Assembly (NCBI RefSeq): GCF_000260795.1
Contig: NZ_AJGU01000006.1
Span: 1-64,000 of the forward strand
Direction of reading: 5' to 3'
Length of the DNA: 64,000 bases
From: Treponema sp. JC4
GTDB lineage: Bacteria > Spirochaetota > Spirochaetia > Treponematales > Treponemataceae
Shown one piece after another: positions 34,234 to 41,506 of this stretch (position 1 is its first letter; every line of letters begins with the position of its first letter). A program made the position numbers and the translations under genes. The notes beneath the pieces were generated by a model, which saw only the letters and a program-made list of their open reading frames with translations, was not told where the DNA came from and did not search any database.

Positions 34234-34331
34234 TTTTATATAAAACCATCTTGATTAAATTAGTTTTATATCGTACTATTTGTACGCTTTAGACTCATTG
34301 TAATGCAAGCTTTGCGAAGCAAAGGTTGTTA

Positions 34332-34378
34332 GTGAGGTTAGGCAAATTACAAATTATAGCGGAGATTTTTAACCTCAC
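34332..34378 (+). promoter_or_regulatory. Hairpin immediately upstream of ribE
   Basis: A perfect 9-base stem, GTGAGGTTA (34332-34340) with TAACCTCAC (34370-34378), ends 2 bases before the ribE ATG. Its loop contains GCGGAG, the only Shine-Dalgarno-like sequence, 15-20 bases from the start. It could control translation. It does not show FMN riboswitch consensus. Confidence 0.5.
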
Positions 34379-34380
34379 GT

Positions 34381-35016
34381 ATGTTTACGGGAATAGTAGA
34401 AACTGTGGGCGTCGTTGAAAAATGCGACGCCTCTTCTTTATTTATTAAAGCAGATAAAATTTTAGAAACTACTCACATCGGCGATTCAATTGCTGTGAAT
34501 GGCGTCTGCCTTACAGTTACAAGACTTGCTGACGGCGGCTTTTATGCAGACGTTATGCCCGAAACTTTGTCGCGCTCTAATTTGGGTCAGCTGACTTGCG
34601 GGGCCCGCGTAAACCTTGAACGTGCCATGGCAGCTGACGGACGTTTTGGCGGTCATATTGTGAGCGGTCACATCGACGGAAGAGGAAAAATCACAAAAAT
34701 TCTGAAGGACGGGAATGCCGTGCGATTTTGGATTTCGGCAGCTGAAGGGATTTTGCGTCTGATTGTAGAAAAAGGTTCGATTACGGTGGATGGAATCAGC
34801 CTTACAGTTGCCGGCGTGAGCGAGTCAGACTTTAGCATCAGCATTATTCCCCATACGCTGGGGGAAACAACGCTGGGTGACAGGCGGGTCGGAGACAGCG
34901 TAAACCTTGAAAATGACATAATCGGAAAGTATGTGGAGCGCCTGCTTGGAGGCTCCCTTTTGCAAAAAAATCAGTCTGCCCGCGATGAAAAATTAATGGC
35001 CTGGCTGGCAGAATAA
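34381..35016 (+). CDS. ribE: Riboflavin synthase alpha chain
   Basis: A 211-residue protein with the two internally similar beta-barrel domains of riboflavin synthase. The N-terminus MFTGIVETVG is diagnostic; the motifs SIAVNGVCLTV (domain 1) and GSITVDGISLTV (domain 2) and VSGHIDGRG are present. It dismutates two 6,7-dimethyl-8-ribityllumazine molecules to riboflavin. It is first in the ribE-ribBA-ribH operon, 9 bases before ribBA, and opens directly after a hairpin. Confidence 0.95.
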   Translation: MFTGIVETVGVVEKCDASSLFIKADKILETTHIGDSIAVNGVCLTVTRLADGGFYADVMPETLSRSNLGQLTCGARVNLERAMAADGRFGGHIVSGHIDGRGKITKILKDGNAVRFWISAAEGILRLIVEKGSITVDGISLTVAGVSESDFSISIIPHTLGETTLGDRRVGDSVNLENDIIGKYVERLLGGSLLQKNQSARDEKLMAWLAE

Positions 35017-35025
35017 GAGGTAATT

Positions 35026-36258
35026 ATGGAAAAAAAGTTTAATACAATTGAAGAAGCCCTGGCGGATTTACGCGCGGGCAAAATTATTCTTGTTACCGAC
35101 GACGAAGACCGCGAAAACGAAGGCGACATGATTTGTGCAGCGGAATTTGCCACAACGGAGAACGTGAACCTTATGGCAAGCCGCGCAAAAGGTCTGATCT
35201 GTATGCCTATGAGTGCAGAGCGTGCCGAAAAGCTGGGACTGAATCCTATGGTTGCGGTGAATACAGATAATCACGGAACTGCCTTTGCCGTAAGCATAGA
35301 CCATGTTTCTACAACAACAGGAATCAGTGCGGTAGAACGCGGAATTACGGCTCGAAAATGTGTGGACGACGAGGCTTGCGCAGGAGATTTCCGCCGCCCG
35401 GGTCATATGTTCCCCCTTATTGCGCGTAAAGGCGGTGTTCTTGTTCGCAACGGGCACACAGAAGCAACTGTTGATCTTTGCCGCCTGGCTGGCCTTAAAG
35501 AATGCGGACTTTGCTGCGAGGTGATGGCGGACGACGGCACTATGATGCGGGGACCGGAACTGATGGTACTGGCAGAAGAGCTTGATATGAAAATCATCAC
35601 GATTAAGGCGCTGCAGGATTATCTGCGTGTGAACGAAAAACACGTTGTCCGCGAGGCTAAGGCAAAGCTTCCGACTGAATTCGGTGATTTTGATATTTAC
35701 GGTTATGTAAATGATTTGACTGGTGAACATCACGTTGCACTTGTGAAAGGCGAAATCGGCGATGGAGAGGATGTTCTTTGCCGCGTACATTCGGAATGTC
35801 TGACAGGTGATGTTTTTGGTTCCCAGCGTTGTGACTGCGGGCCTCAGCTTAAGGCTGCAATGAAGCGGGTAAACGACGAGGGGCGGGGTGTTATCCTTTA
35901 CATGCGTCAGGAAGGCCGGGGAATCGGGCTGATAAATAAGCTTAAGGCTTACACTTTGCAGGAAGAGGGCTACGACACGGTTGAGGCTAACGTAAAGCTG
36001 GGCTTTAAGCCGGATTTACGCGAATACTGGATTGGTGCGCAGATTTTGCGGGACTTGGGCTGTAAAACTCTTCGTCTGCTTACAAACAATCCGGAAAAGA
36101 TTTATGGTCTGGACGGCTTTGGACTTAAGGTTGAACGCCGCGAGCCGATTGAAATTACTCCGCAAAAGTATGATTTGTTCTATATGATTACAAAGCGGGA
36201 TAAGATGGGACATATTTTGCACAAACTTGGGGCAGACAGCCCTGCAAAGGAAGGTTAG
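35026..36258 (+). CDS. ribBA: Bifunctional 3,4-dihydroxy-2-butanone-4-phosphate synthase / GTP cyclohydrolase II
   Basis: A 410-residue fusion. Residues 1 to about 205 are RibB, with [12 protein letters not shown] and [14 protein letters not shown] binding ribulose 5-phosphate and metal. Residues about 206-410 are RibA, with the zinc cysteines in [20 protein letters not shown] and the GTP-binding [13 protein letters not shown]. It makes both precursors of lumazine. It lies between ribE and ribH with short gaps (9 and 6 bases). Confidence 0.96.
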   Translation: MEKKFNTIEEALADLRAGKIILVTDDEDRENEGDMICAAEFATTENVNLMASRAKGLICMPMSAERAEKLGLNPMVAVNTDNHGTAFAVSIDHVSTTTGISAVERGITARKCVDDEACAGDFRRPGHMFPLIARKGGVLVRNGHTEATVDLCRLAGLKECGLCCEVMADDGTMMRGPELMVLAEELDMKIITIKALQDYLRVNEKHVVREAKAKLPTEFGDFDIYGYVNDLTGEHHVALVKGEIGDGEDVLCRVHSECLTGDVFGSQRCDCGPQLKAAMKRVNDEGRGVILYMRQEGRGIGLINKLKAYTLQEEGYDTVEANVKLGFKPDLREYWIGAQILRDLGCKTLRLLTNNPEKIYGLDGFGLKVERREPIEITPQKYDLFYMITKRDKMGHILHKLGADSPAKEG

Positions 36259-36264
36259 GGAAAA

Positions 36265-36738
36265 ATGAAAGAAATTAAAGTTCTGGAAGGAAAATTAGTT
36301 GCGCCTGCAGGCATGAAGGTTGGTATTGTAGCTTCGCGCTTTAACGAAATCATCGTGAATAAGCTGCTTGGCGGCGCGGTAGACGGACTTGTTCGTCATG
36401 GTGTAGAAGAGGATAACATCACTGCTGCCTGGGTTCCAGGCGCTTTTGAAATCCCTCTTGCGGCTGATAAAATGGCTGCCAGCGGAAAATACGATGCCGT
36501 AATTGCGGTAGGGGCAGTTATCCGTGGTTCTACAAGTCATTATGATTATGTCTGCGCTGAAGTTTCCAAGGGCGTAGCTCAGGCAAGCGTTAAAAACGGA
36601 GTACCGGTAATGTTTGGTGTAATTACAACTGATAATATCGAGCAGGCAATCGAGCGTGCAGGCAGTAAAGCCGGAAACAAGGGCTTTGAATGTGCGGTAG
36701 GTGCAATCGAAATGGCAAATTTGTTTAGGAGTTTTTAA
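36265..36738 (+). CDS. ribH: 6,7-dimethyl-8-ribityllumazine synthase
   Basis: A 157-residue lumazine synthase. Recognisable motifs are [20 protein letters not shown] (substrate aryl pocket), [15 protein letters not shown], and [15 protein letters not shown] with the phosphate-binding and catalytic His region. It condenses the RibB and RibD products and is the last gene of the operon. Confidence 0.96.
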   Translation: MKEIKVLEGKLVAPAGMKVGIVASRFNEIIVNKLLGGAVDGLVRHGVEEDNITAAWVPGAFEIPLAADKMAASGKYDAVIAVGAVIRGSTSHYDYVCAEVSKGVAQASVKNGVPVMFGVITTDNIEQAIERAGSKAGNKGFECAVGAIEMANLFRSF

Positions 36739-36750
36739 GACACGAAAAAA

Positions 36751-37029
36751 TTAGCAATAGTATTGTAACTGACCAAAATATTCTTTCCATTTTGTTTCAA
36801 TTTCACTAGCACGAGCTTCAATGATTTTCATAATTGTATTTAATTTATGGAAAGGAATATTTGATTTATTGTGGCAAAGCAGAGTTTTGTGATTCTTTGT
36901 AATCCAGATTTTTGTAGCATTGTTTGTAGGTACGCCTTCACAAACATGAACATGAATTGGTTCCAGAGGTACACCCTCTGCAAACCACAAGAATACTACA
37001 AAGCTTCCAATTTTAAAAACCTGAGGCAT
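36751..37029 (-). CDS. DUF4160-family protein
   Basis: A 92-residue protein. MPQVFKIGSFVVFLWFAEG and EPIHVHVCEG match the DUF4160 pattern (a hydrophobic strand followed by P-x-HxHV). The start is set at the ATG of MPQVF (37027-37029), overlapping the preceding gene by 17 bases; a longer frame adds only MEALK. DUF4160 genes usually sit next to a small partner, as here, and the pair has been suspected to be toxin-antitoxin-like. The function is not known. Confidence 0.7.
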   Translation of the reverse strand: MPQVFKIGSFVVFLWFAEGVPLEPIHVHVCEGVPTNNATKIWITKNHKTLLCHNKSNIPFHKLNTIMKIIEARASEIETKWKEYFGQLQYYC

Positions 37030-37291
37030 TTTCAAAGCCTCCATTACGGGCTAAATCTATAATTATATGGGCTGTACTTTCGAGAAACTTTTGAAAATAA
37101 TCTTTTTGTGATTCTGAAAATCCTTCGCATAAAGTCCAGTTATAGTCAGGAAGCCAGCATTCTGCTGAATTAAAGCCACCTTCAACAGGCTGTTCGAAAT
37201 AAACCTTTATCTGTTCTTTACCTTCTTTTTGCAATGCTTCAGAATGCGCAATTCCAGTCCCGTCATTTAATGTCATAAAAGGATACATCAT
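37013..37291 (-). CDS. Small protein paired with DUF4160
   Basis: A 92-residue acidic protein: MMYPFMTLNDGTGIAHSE, then a strand-rich centre (IKVYFEQPVEGGFNSAECWL) and a helical end IIDLARNGGFENA. I recall similar proteins beside DUF4160 in treponemes but no name. It overlaps the DUF4160 gene and precedes it, so it may be the antitoxin-like partner. An AGGAGG site precedes the ATG (minus strand). Confidence 0.65.
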   Translation of the reverse strand: MMYPFMTLNDGTGIAHSEALQKEGKEQIKVYFEQPVEGGFNSAECWLPDYNWTLCEGFSESQKDYFQKFLESTAHIIIDLARNGGFENASGF

Positions 37292-37385
37292 AATAAAACC
37301 TCCTGCGCTATTTTAATCTTTATTTATAATACTACAGATTTTAAGAATGTGATAGAAGGAAATTTTTTTGTAATATTAAGACAAA

Positions 37386-37482
37386 ACAGGCGGGAGAAAT
37401 GAGGCGTGCCGCCAGGCAGTGCGAAGCACCGCGCGTAGCAAGCGCCGAATTGCGACTGGGTGAGGAGACTCGCCCCAATAAA
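37386..37482 (+). repeat. GAATTGCGACTGGG spacer repeat, copy 1
   Basis: Starts GGCGGGAGAAATGAGGCG and ends CGCCGAATTGCGACTGGG, then GAGACTCGCCCC. Copy 2 is at 46286-46391. The terminal pairing block changes from GGCG/CGCC here to GGGG/CCCC there, so pairing is kept. The centre (GTGCGAAGCAC) is a different hairpin. The reading frame of the next gene is open through it but is not part of the gene. Confidence 0.7.
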
Positions 37483-37521
37483 AAATTGGATAAATTTGCT
37501 TTCCGTGCCGAAAATTTACAT

Positions 37522-38925
37522 ATGAAGAAAAAAATTGCGGTTTTGAGCTGCGGATGGTCATATGATTTTTTGACGGATTTTATTAGCGGAATTAAGCGGG
37601 CTGTGGACGGGAAGGACACGGACGTTTATGTTTTTAACTGCTATAATTATGTGGAATTTAACGGCTACATAAATAACAGCGGCTTTTCGATTTACAATCT
37701 GATTAATTACGAAGATTATGACGGCGTAATTATTCTTTCTGACCTGATTCAGAATGCCCGTGTGCTGGAAAAGGAGAGACAGAAGATTCTGGCGGCTGGA
37801 AAACCTGCGATTTCCATTAATCTTGCGATGAAGGATATTTCCTGCCTTAAGGTGGATAATTATACCGGTGCCTATGAGCTGATGACGCATCTGATTAAGG
37901 AGCATGGTCTTAAGGATTTTGCCTGGATTGGCGGCAAGGAAACTTCTATTGATATTGCGGAGCGATACAAGGCTTACCGCACGGCACTTACCGACAATAA
38001 TATTCCTATTAATATAGAAAATGTCCACACAATTCCAACCAGCAGTTACAACGACGCATACGAGTATCTTTTGAATACGATGAAGGCGGGGGCGACTCAG
38101 CCTCAGGCGGTTGTGTGTGCCAACGATTATATTGCGCTTGCGGTCATGCGGATTGTTGAAGAGCGCGGTGTAAAGGTGCCTGATCAGATTAAAGTAATTG
38201 GTTACGGAGACACAATCTGGGGAAAAACGGTTGTGCCTGCCATTACGACGGTACGCAGTAATGCCGAGCAGATTGGTTTTGAGGCAGCAAACCGGGTTTT
38301 GAATCCGAGCGGTGAAACTCAGATGCTTAAGATTAAGAGTTCTGCTTTGTACAGGGCTTCGTGCGGCTGTGAGTATAAGATTCCTGCCGGCGGAAAATCT
38401 TATGCGCTTCAGATTGTTGATGATTTGAACCAGAAGGAAAAGTTTAATACGCAGATTGAAATGCTGAATGACACTTTTACTGAGGCGACCGATGTATTTT
38501 CTCTGCTGACAAACCTTGAAGGGCTTTTTCAGAAATCACATTTATTTGAAGGTCCGGATTTCTGCATCTTTTTGAAGGCTGACTGGTCCAGCGTTTTGAT
38601 TAACACAGAGGAAAAACTTCCGCAGAACCTTTCGTATGGAACTCAGGTTCAGGCGATTGCTTCGATTCAAAATGATAAAAAATATCCGCGCGAGATTTTG
38701 AACGTGCGCGATCTTATTCCGGGCAAAATGATAACAGAAGGCAGCAATATTTTCCTTTTTATGCCGATTTATAATCATTCTTACGTTCACGGCTACTACG
38801 TCTGCAAAAACACCCTGAGCTTCTTAAACAGTAATTTCGGCTATGTGTGGACAAAAACCTTTGGAAATGCGATTGAGAGGTTTAGAAAGCGTAATATGTA
38901 CAAACAGATGAGTATGAGGAAATAG
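37522..38925 (+). CDS. PBP1-like sensor protein, apparently missing a C-terminal GGDEF output domain
   Basis: A 467-residue soluble protein. Residues 1 to about 290 form a LacI-type periplasmic-binding fold (DGVIILSD, GKPAISIN, AWIGGKETSID, QAVVCANDYIALAVMRI, IKVIGYGDT) with no N-terminal DNA-binding HTH. Residues about 300-460 resemble a GAF/PAS-like regulatory region ending in an IERFRKRNMYKQM helix. In related spirochaetal and clostridial proteins this helix leads into a GGDEF domain; here the stop follows a few residues later and no GGDEF frame is visible downstream. It may be a naturally truncated sensor. The start is the ATG at 37522; the upstream extension to 37399 is repeat DNA. Confidence 0.75.
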   Translation: MKKKIAVLSCGWSYDFLTDFISGIKRAVDGKDTDVYVFNCYNYVEFNGYINNSGFSIYNLINYEDYDGVIILSDLIQNARVLEKERQKILAAGKPAISINLAMKDISCLKVDNYTGAYELMTHLIKEHGLKDFAWIGGKETSIDIAERYKAYRTALTDNNIPINIENVHTIPTSSYNDAYEYLLNTMKAGATQPQAVVCANDYIALAVMRIVEERGVKVPDQIKVIGYGDTIWGKTVVPAITTVRSNAEQIGFEAANRVLNPSGETQMLKIKSSALYRASCGCEYKIPAGGKSYALQIVDDLNQKEKFNTQIEMLNDTFTEATDVFSLLTNLEGLFQKSHLFEGPDFCIFLKADWSSVLINTEEKLPQNLSYGTQVQAIASIQNDKKYPREILNVRDLIPGKMITEGSNIFLFMPIYNHSYVHGYYVCKNTLSFLNSNFGYVWTKTFGNAIERFRKRNMYKQMSMRK

Positions 38926-39026
38926 CGTGCTAAAAATTTTGCTTTCCCAAGTTCCCGTGCTATAATTGATTTTAACATATTAATAGTGCGGGCTTTGAGC
39001 GGCTCGCTGACACAGGAGAAACAACT

Positions 39027-39587
39027 ATGGGAAAGTACACTGGCACACAGACTGAAAAAAATCTTTTGGCGGCTTTTGCGGGAGAATCGCAGGCTCGTAA
39101 CAAATACACTTATTTTGCTCAGGTTGCGGAAAAAGAAGGCAACGACAAGATTGCAAAAGTTTTTGAAAAAACTGCATTGAACGAGGAAAATCACGCTAAA
39201 ATCTGGTTGAAGGAACTGGCTGGAATTAACGATACAACTACAAACCTTAAAAATGCTGCTGATGGCGAAAACTACGAATGGACAGATATGTATGTAGGCT
39301 TTGCAGAAACTGCAGAAAAAGAAGGTTTCCCAGAACTTGCAGCAAAATTCCGTGCAGTTGCAGAAATCGAAAAACGCCATGAAGAGCGTTACCGCTCACT
39401 TTTGAAAGATGAAGATACAAAAGAGCAGATTAAGAACGGTTCCGTAAAAGTTTGGGAATGCCTGGTTTGCGGTCACATCGTAACAGGCCCTGTGGCTCCT
39501 GAATTCTGCCCGACATGTGGAGAAAAAAATCCATACTTTGAAGTACGCGAAGATAACTACGATTTAATTCTCACATGGGGACGGTAG
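39027..39587 (+). CDS. Rubrerythrin
   Basis: A 186-residue protein. Residues 1 to about 135 form a ferritin-like four-helix diiron domain, with [23 protein letters not shown] and [14 protein letters not shown] carrying Glu/His ligands. The end is a rubredoxin-type FeS4 knuckle pair (CLVCGHIV and CPTCGEKN). It reduces peroxide in anaerobes. The promoter has TATAAT at 38961, and ACAGGAG precedes the ATG. The stop codon is part of the stem of a type II element. Confidence 0.94.
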   Translation: MGKYTGTQTEKNLLAAFAGESQARNKYTYFAQVAEKEGNDKIAKVFEKTALNEENHAKIWLKELAGINDTTTNLKNAADGENYEWTDMYVGFAETAEKEGFPELAAKFRAVAEIEKRHEERYRSLLKDEDTKEQIKNGSVKVWECLVCGHIVTGPVAPEFCPTCGEKNPYFEVREDNYDLILTWGR

Positions 39588-39717
39588 CGTCGTAAGGGGT
39601 AACACCAACTTCCAGACGGAGTGTACGCTACCTGACTTAAGCTGGCGCTTAAGTCTAAGGGAGGCGGTAACGGTCGTAAGGCTTAACACCAACTTCCGAA
39701 CGTGCCGTACCGTTACC
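39583..39717 (+). repeat. Two tandem type II elements at the rubrerythrin stop
   Basis: First hairpin 39583-39632: stem GGTAGCGT/ACGCTACC, which includes the TAG stop, with CGTAAGG next to the left arm. Then a simple hairpin 39634-39655 (GACTTAAGC/GCTTAAGTC). The second type II hairpin, 39666-39717, has stem GGTAACGGT/ACCGTTACC, again with CGTAAGG. Both share TAACACCAACTTCC inside. The outer stems differ at several positions with compensating changes. Confidence 0.8.
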
Positions 39718-39760
39718 TGACTGTCCATGGGTGGAATGTAATAAGGCACTGTTAAAGAGT

Positions 39761-39794
39761 AAGCGGGATTTACTGGATCCCGCTTATTTTTTTT
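39761..39794 (+). terminator. Rubrerythrin terminator
   Basis: Stem AAGCGGGAT/ATCCCGCTT and then a run of eight T. It lies beyond the two type II elements. Confidence 0.88.
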
Positions 39795-39805
39795 AACTGC
39801 AGTAT

Positions 39806-40816
39806 TTAGTTAAGTACCAGCGATGGATTTACGCTTTTGCCGTTTTTATAGACGGTGAAGTGGAGGTGAGGACCGGTACTCATACCGGTGCTGCCTACAC
39901 GGCCAATCATTGTGTTGGTGTAAACGAAGTTGCCTTTTTTGCAGGTAATCTGGCTCATATGACCATAAAGAGTCTTATAGCCGGAATGATGTGTAATGAT
40001 TACGTAGTTTCCGTAAGTTGCATTAAAGCCCGTTGTTGTAACTTTTCCGTCCAGGGCAGCGTAAATTGGTGTACCCGAGCCGGTTGCCATATCAATACCA
40101 CCGTGGAAGGTTCGTTTTGCGGCATTAAAAGGTGAATCTCGCCAGCCGTAGCGTGATGAGATCCAGTAGCGGCCGTGAAGAGGTCGGTGGAATAAATCTC
40201 CGTTAATTTCCTGTCTTGTCATCCAGTCGAGGGCTGCATCCGGAACAAAAAGAGAAGTTCCTGCTTTCAACTCGCTGTCTAGTGAAAGGGCATTTACGCT
40301 TGCACACTGAGCGGCATCGACCTTATAATTTGCTGCGATTGAGGCTGGAGTTTCGCCGTTTTTGCGTACTGTATAAATAATTCCTGGCATTGAAGGAATT
40401 TTAAGATACTGCCCAACCTGAATAAGACGTGATGACTTAATATTATTTACGCTGATGATTGTATCGGTTGTGATATCGTATTTGTCGGCAATGTAGCCGA
40501 TCATATCACCCTGTTTTACGCGATAGGTCTGATAGGTAATGGATGCTGCAGAAGCAGATGTACTTTCTTCTCCGGCTGCAACTTCTTCACCTTCATTTAA
40601 AAGTTTATCAAGATTTTCTGCATATTCCGGTGCGCTGGCAGTTTCAAAACCACCCACACCTTTGCGGAGATTTAAAGTTCTTACGGTTTTAGAAACAGCT
40701 GCAGTAACTGCAAAACTTGTGCAGAAGCAGGCAAGAGAAATTAGCACTATTCGAGTGTGTTTCCAATTCCTTATCATAATCAATCCATTTTTAACTTTAT
40801 TTATTATTCTATTCAT
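39806..40816 (-). CDS. M23 peptidase with LysM domains
   Basis: A 336-residue envelope protein with an N-terminal membrane anchor or signal (ISLACFCTSFAVTAAV). Two LysM repeats (about 110-155 with YRVKQGDMIGYIADKYDI, and about 160-205) bind peptidoglycan. The C-terminal M23 domain has HGGIDMATGSGTPIYAA and GYKTLYGHM and ends with TGPHLHFTVYKNG; the His/Asp and HxH zinc ligands are present, so it should be an active endopeptidase. Start set at 40816 (AAAGGA upstream); a longer frame begins at 40843. Confidence 0.9.
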   Translation of the reverse strand: MNRIINKVKNGLIMIRNWKHTRIVLISLACFCTSFAVTAAVSKTVRTLNLRKGVGGFETASAPEYAENLDKLLNEGEEVAAGEESTSASAASITYQTYRVKQGDMIGYIADKYDITTDTIISVNNIKSSRLIQVGQYLKIPSMPGIIYTVRKNGETPASIAANYKVDAAQCASVNALSLDSELKAGTSLFVPDAALDWMTRQEINGDLFHRPLHGRYWISSRYGWRDSPFNAAKRTFHGGIDMATGSGTPIYAALDGKVTTTGFNATYGNYVIITHHSGYKTLYGHMSQITCKKGNFVYTNTMIGRVGSTGMSTGPHLHFTVYKNGKSVNPSLVLN

Positions 40817-40843
40817 TATAGTCTGCGTCCTTTGAAATCGCAA

Positions 40844-41446
40844 TTATTTTTTTCCAATGCCAACCAGGTAAGTTTCAAAGCTTTCGGCACGGCAGGCTTC
40901 CGGTTTAAAACCCTTTGCACTGGTGAAAATTTCGCGCATTGCCTTAAGAAATTTCTGCTGATCGCCGTTCTGGAAGATTTTTACTGTAAAGTTACCGCCC
41001 TGTTTGAGCATTGTCTGGGCATACCAGATTGCCATTTCTACAAGCTGTTCACTTCTGGCTGTATCTACAGTGCGGTTGCCTGTTGTTTTTGGAGCGGCAT
41101 CACAAACTACTAAATCGTAAGGGCCGTTATCTTTAATCTGTTTTCTGATTTCCGGCGCATTCAAGTCGCCCTGAATGAATAAGAGATTATCGCCTTTAAC
41201 AATTCTAGACAGTGGATTCAAATCGCAGGAAACTACTTTTCCGCTGCCATCCATCTGACGCAAAAGGAAGGTAGTCCAGCTGCCTGGAGCTGAACCTAAA
41301 TCAAGAACTGTGTAGTTCTTTTTTATCATTCCGAATTTTTCATCAATTTCTTTTAATTTATAAACTGAGCGAGCCGGATATCCTTCCGAAAAAGCTTTTT
41401 GAGACCAGAAGTCCGGTTTTTCATAACTATTACCTGATTTTCCCAT
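40844..41446 (-). CDS. rlmE: 23S rRNA 2'-O-ribose U2552 methyltransferase
   Basis: A 200-residue RlmE/FtsJ. The SAM site is TVLDLGSAPGSWT, preceded by FSEGYPARSVYKLKEIDEKF; DLVVCDAAPKTTGN carries the catalytic aspartate, and the Lys-Asp-Lys triad is completed by the N-terminal Lys and TVKIF. It methylates U2552 in the A loop of the large ribosomal subunit. It lies between the M23 peptidase and the adenylate cyclase on the minus strand. Confidence 0.93.
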   Translation of the reverse strand: MGKSGNSYEKPDFWSQKAFSEGYPARSVYKLKEIDEKFGMIKKNYTVLDLGSAPGSWTTFLLRQMDGSGKVVSCDLNPLSRIVKGDNLLFIQGDLNAPEIRKQIKDNGPYDLVVCDAAPKTTGNRTVDTARSEQLVEMAIWYAQTMLKQGGNFTVKIFQNGDQQKFLKAMREIFTSAKGFKPEACRAESFETYLVGIGKK

Positions 41447-41506
41447 ATTTTATTTTTCGGAAAAATCAGGATTCATCTTTATATCAAAAAAAGCGGATTG
41501 AAAACT

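Noticed and set aside
37399-37521. N-terminal extension of the PBP1-like sensor
   Set aside because: It translates a copy of the intergenic GAATTGCGACTGGG repeat, which occurs elsewhere outside genes.
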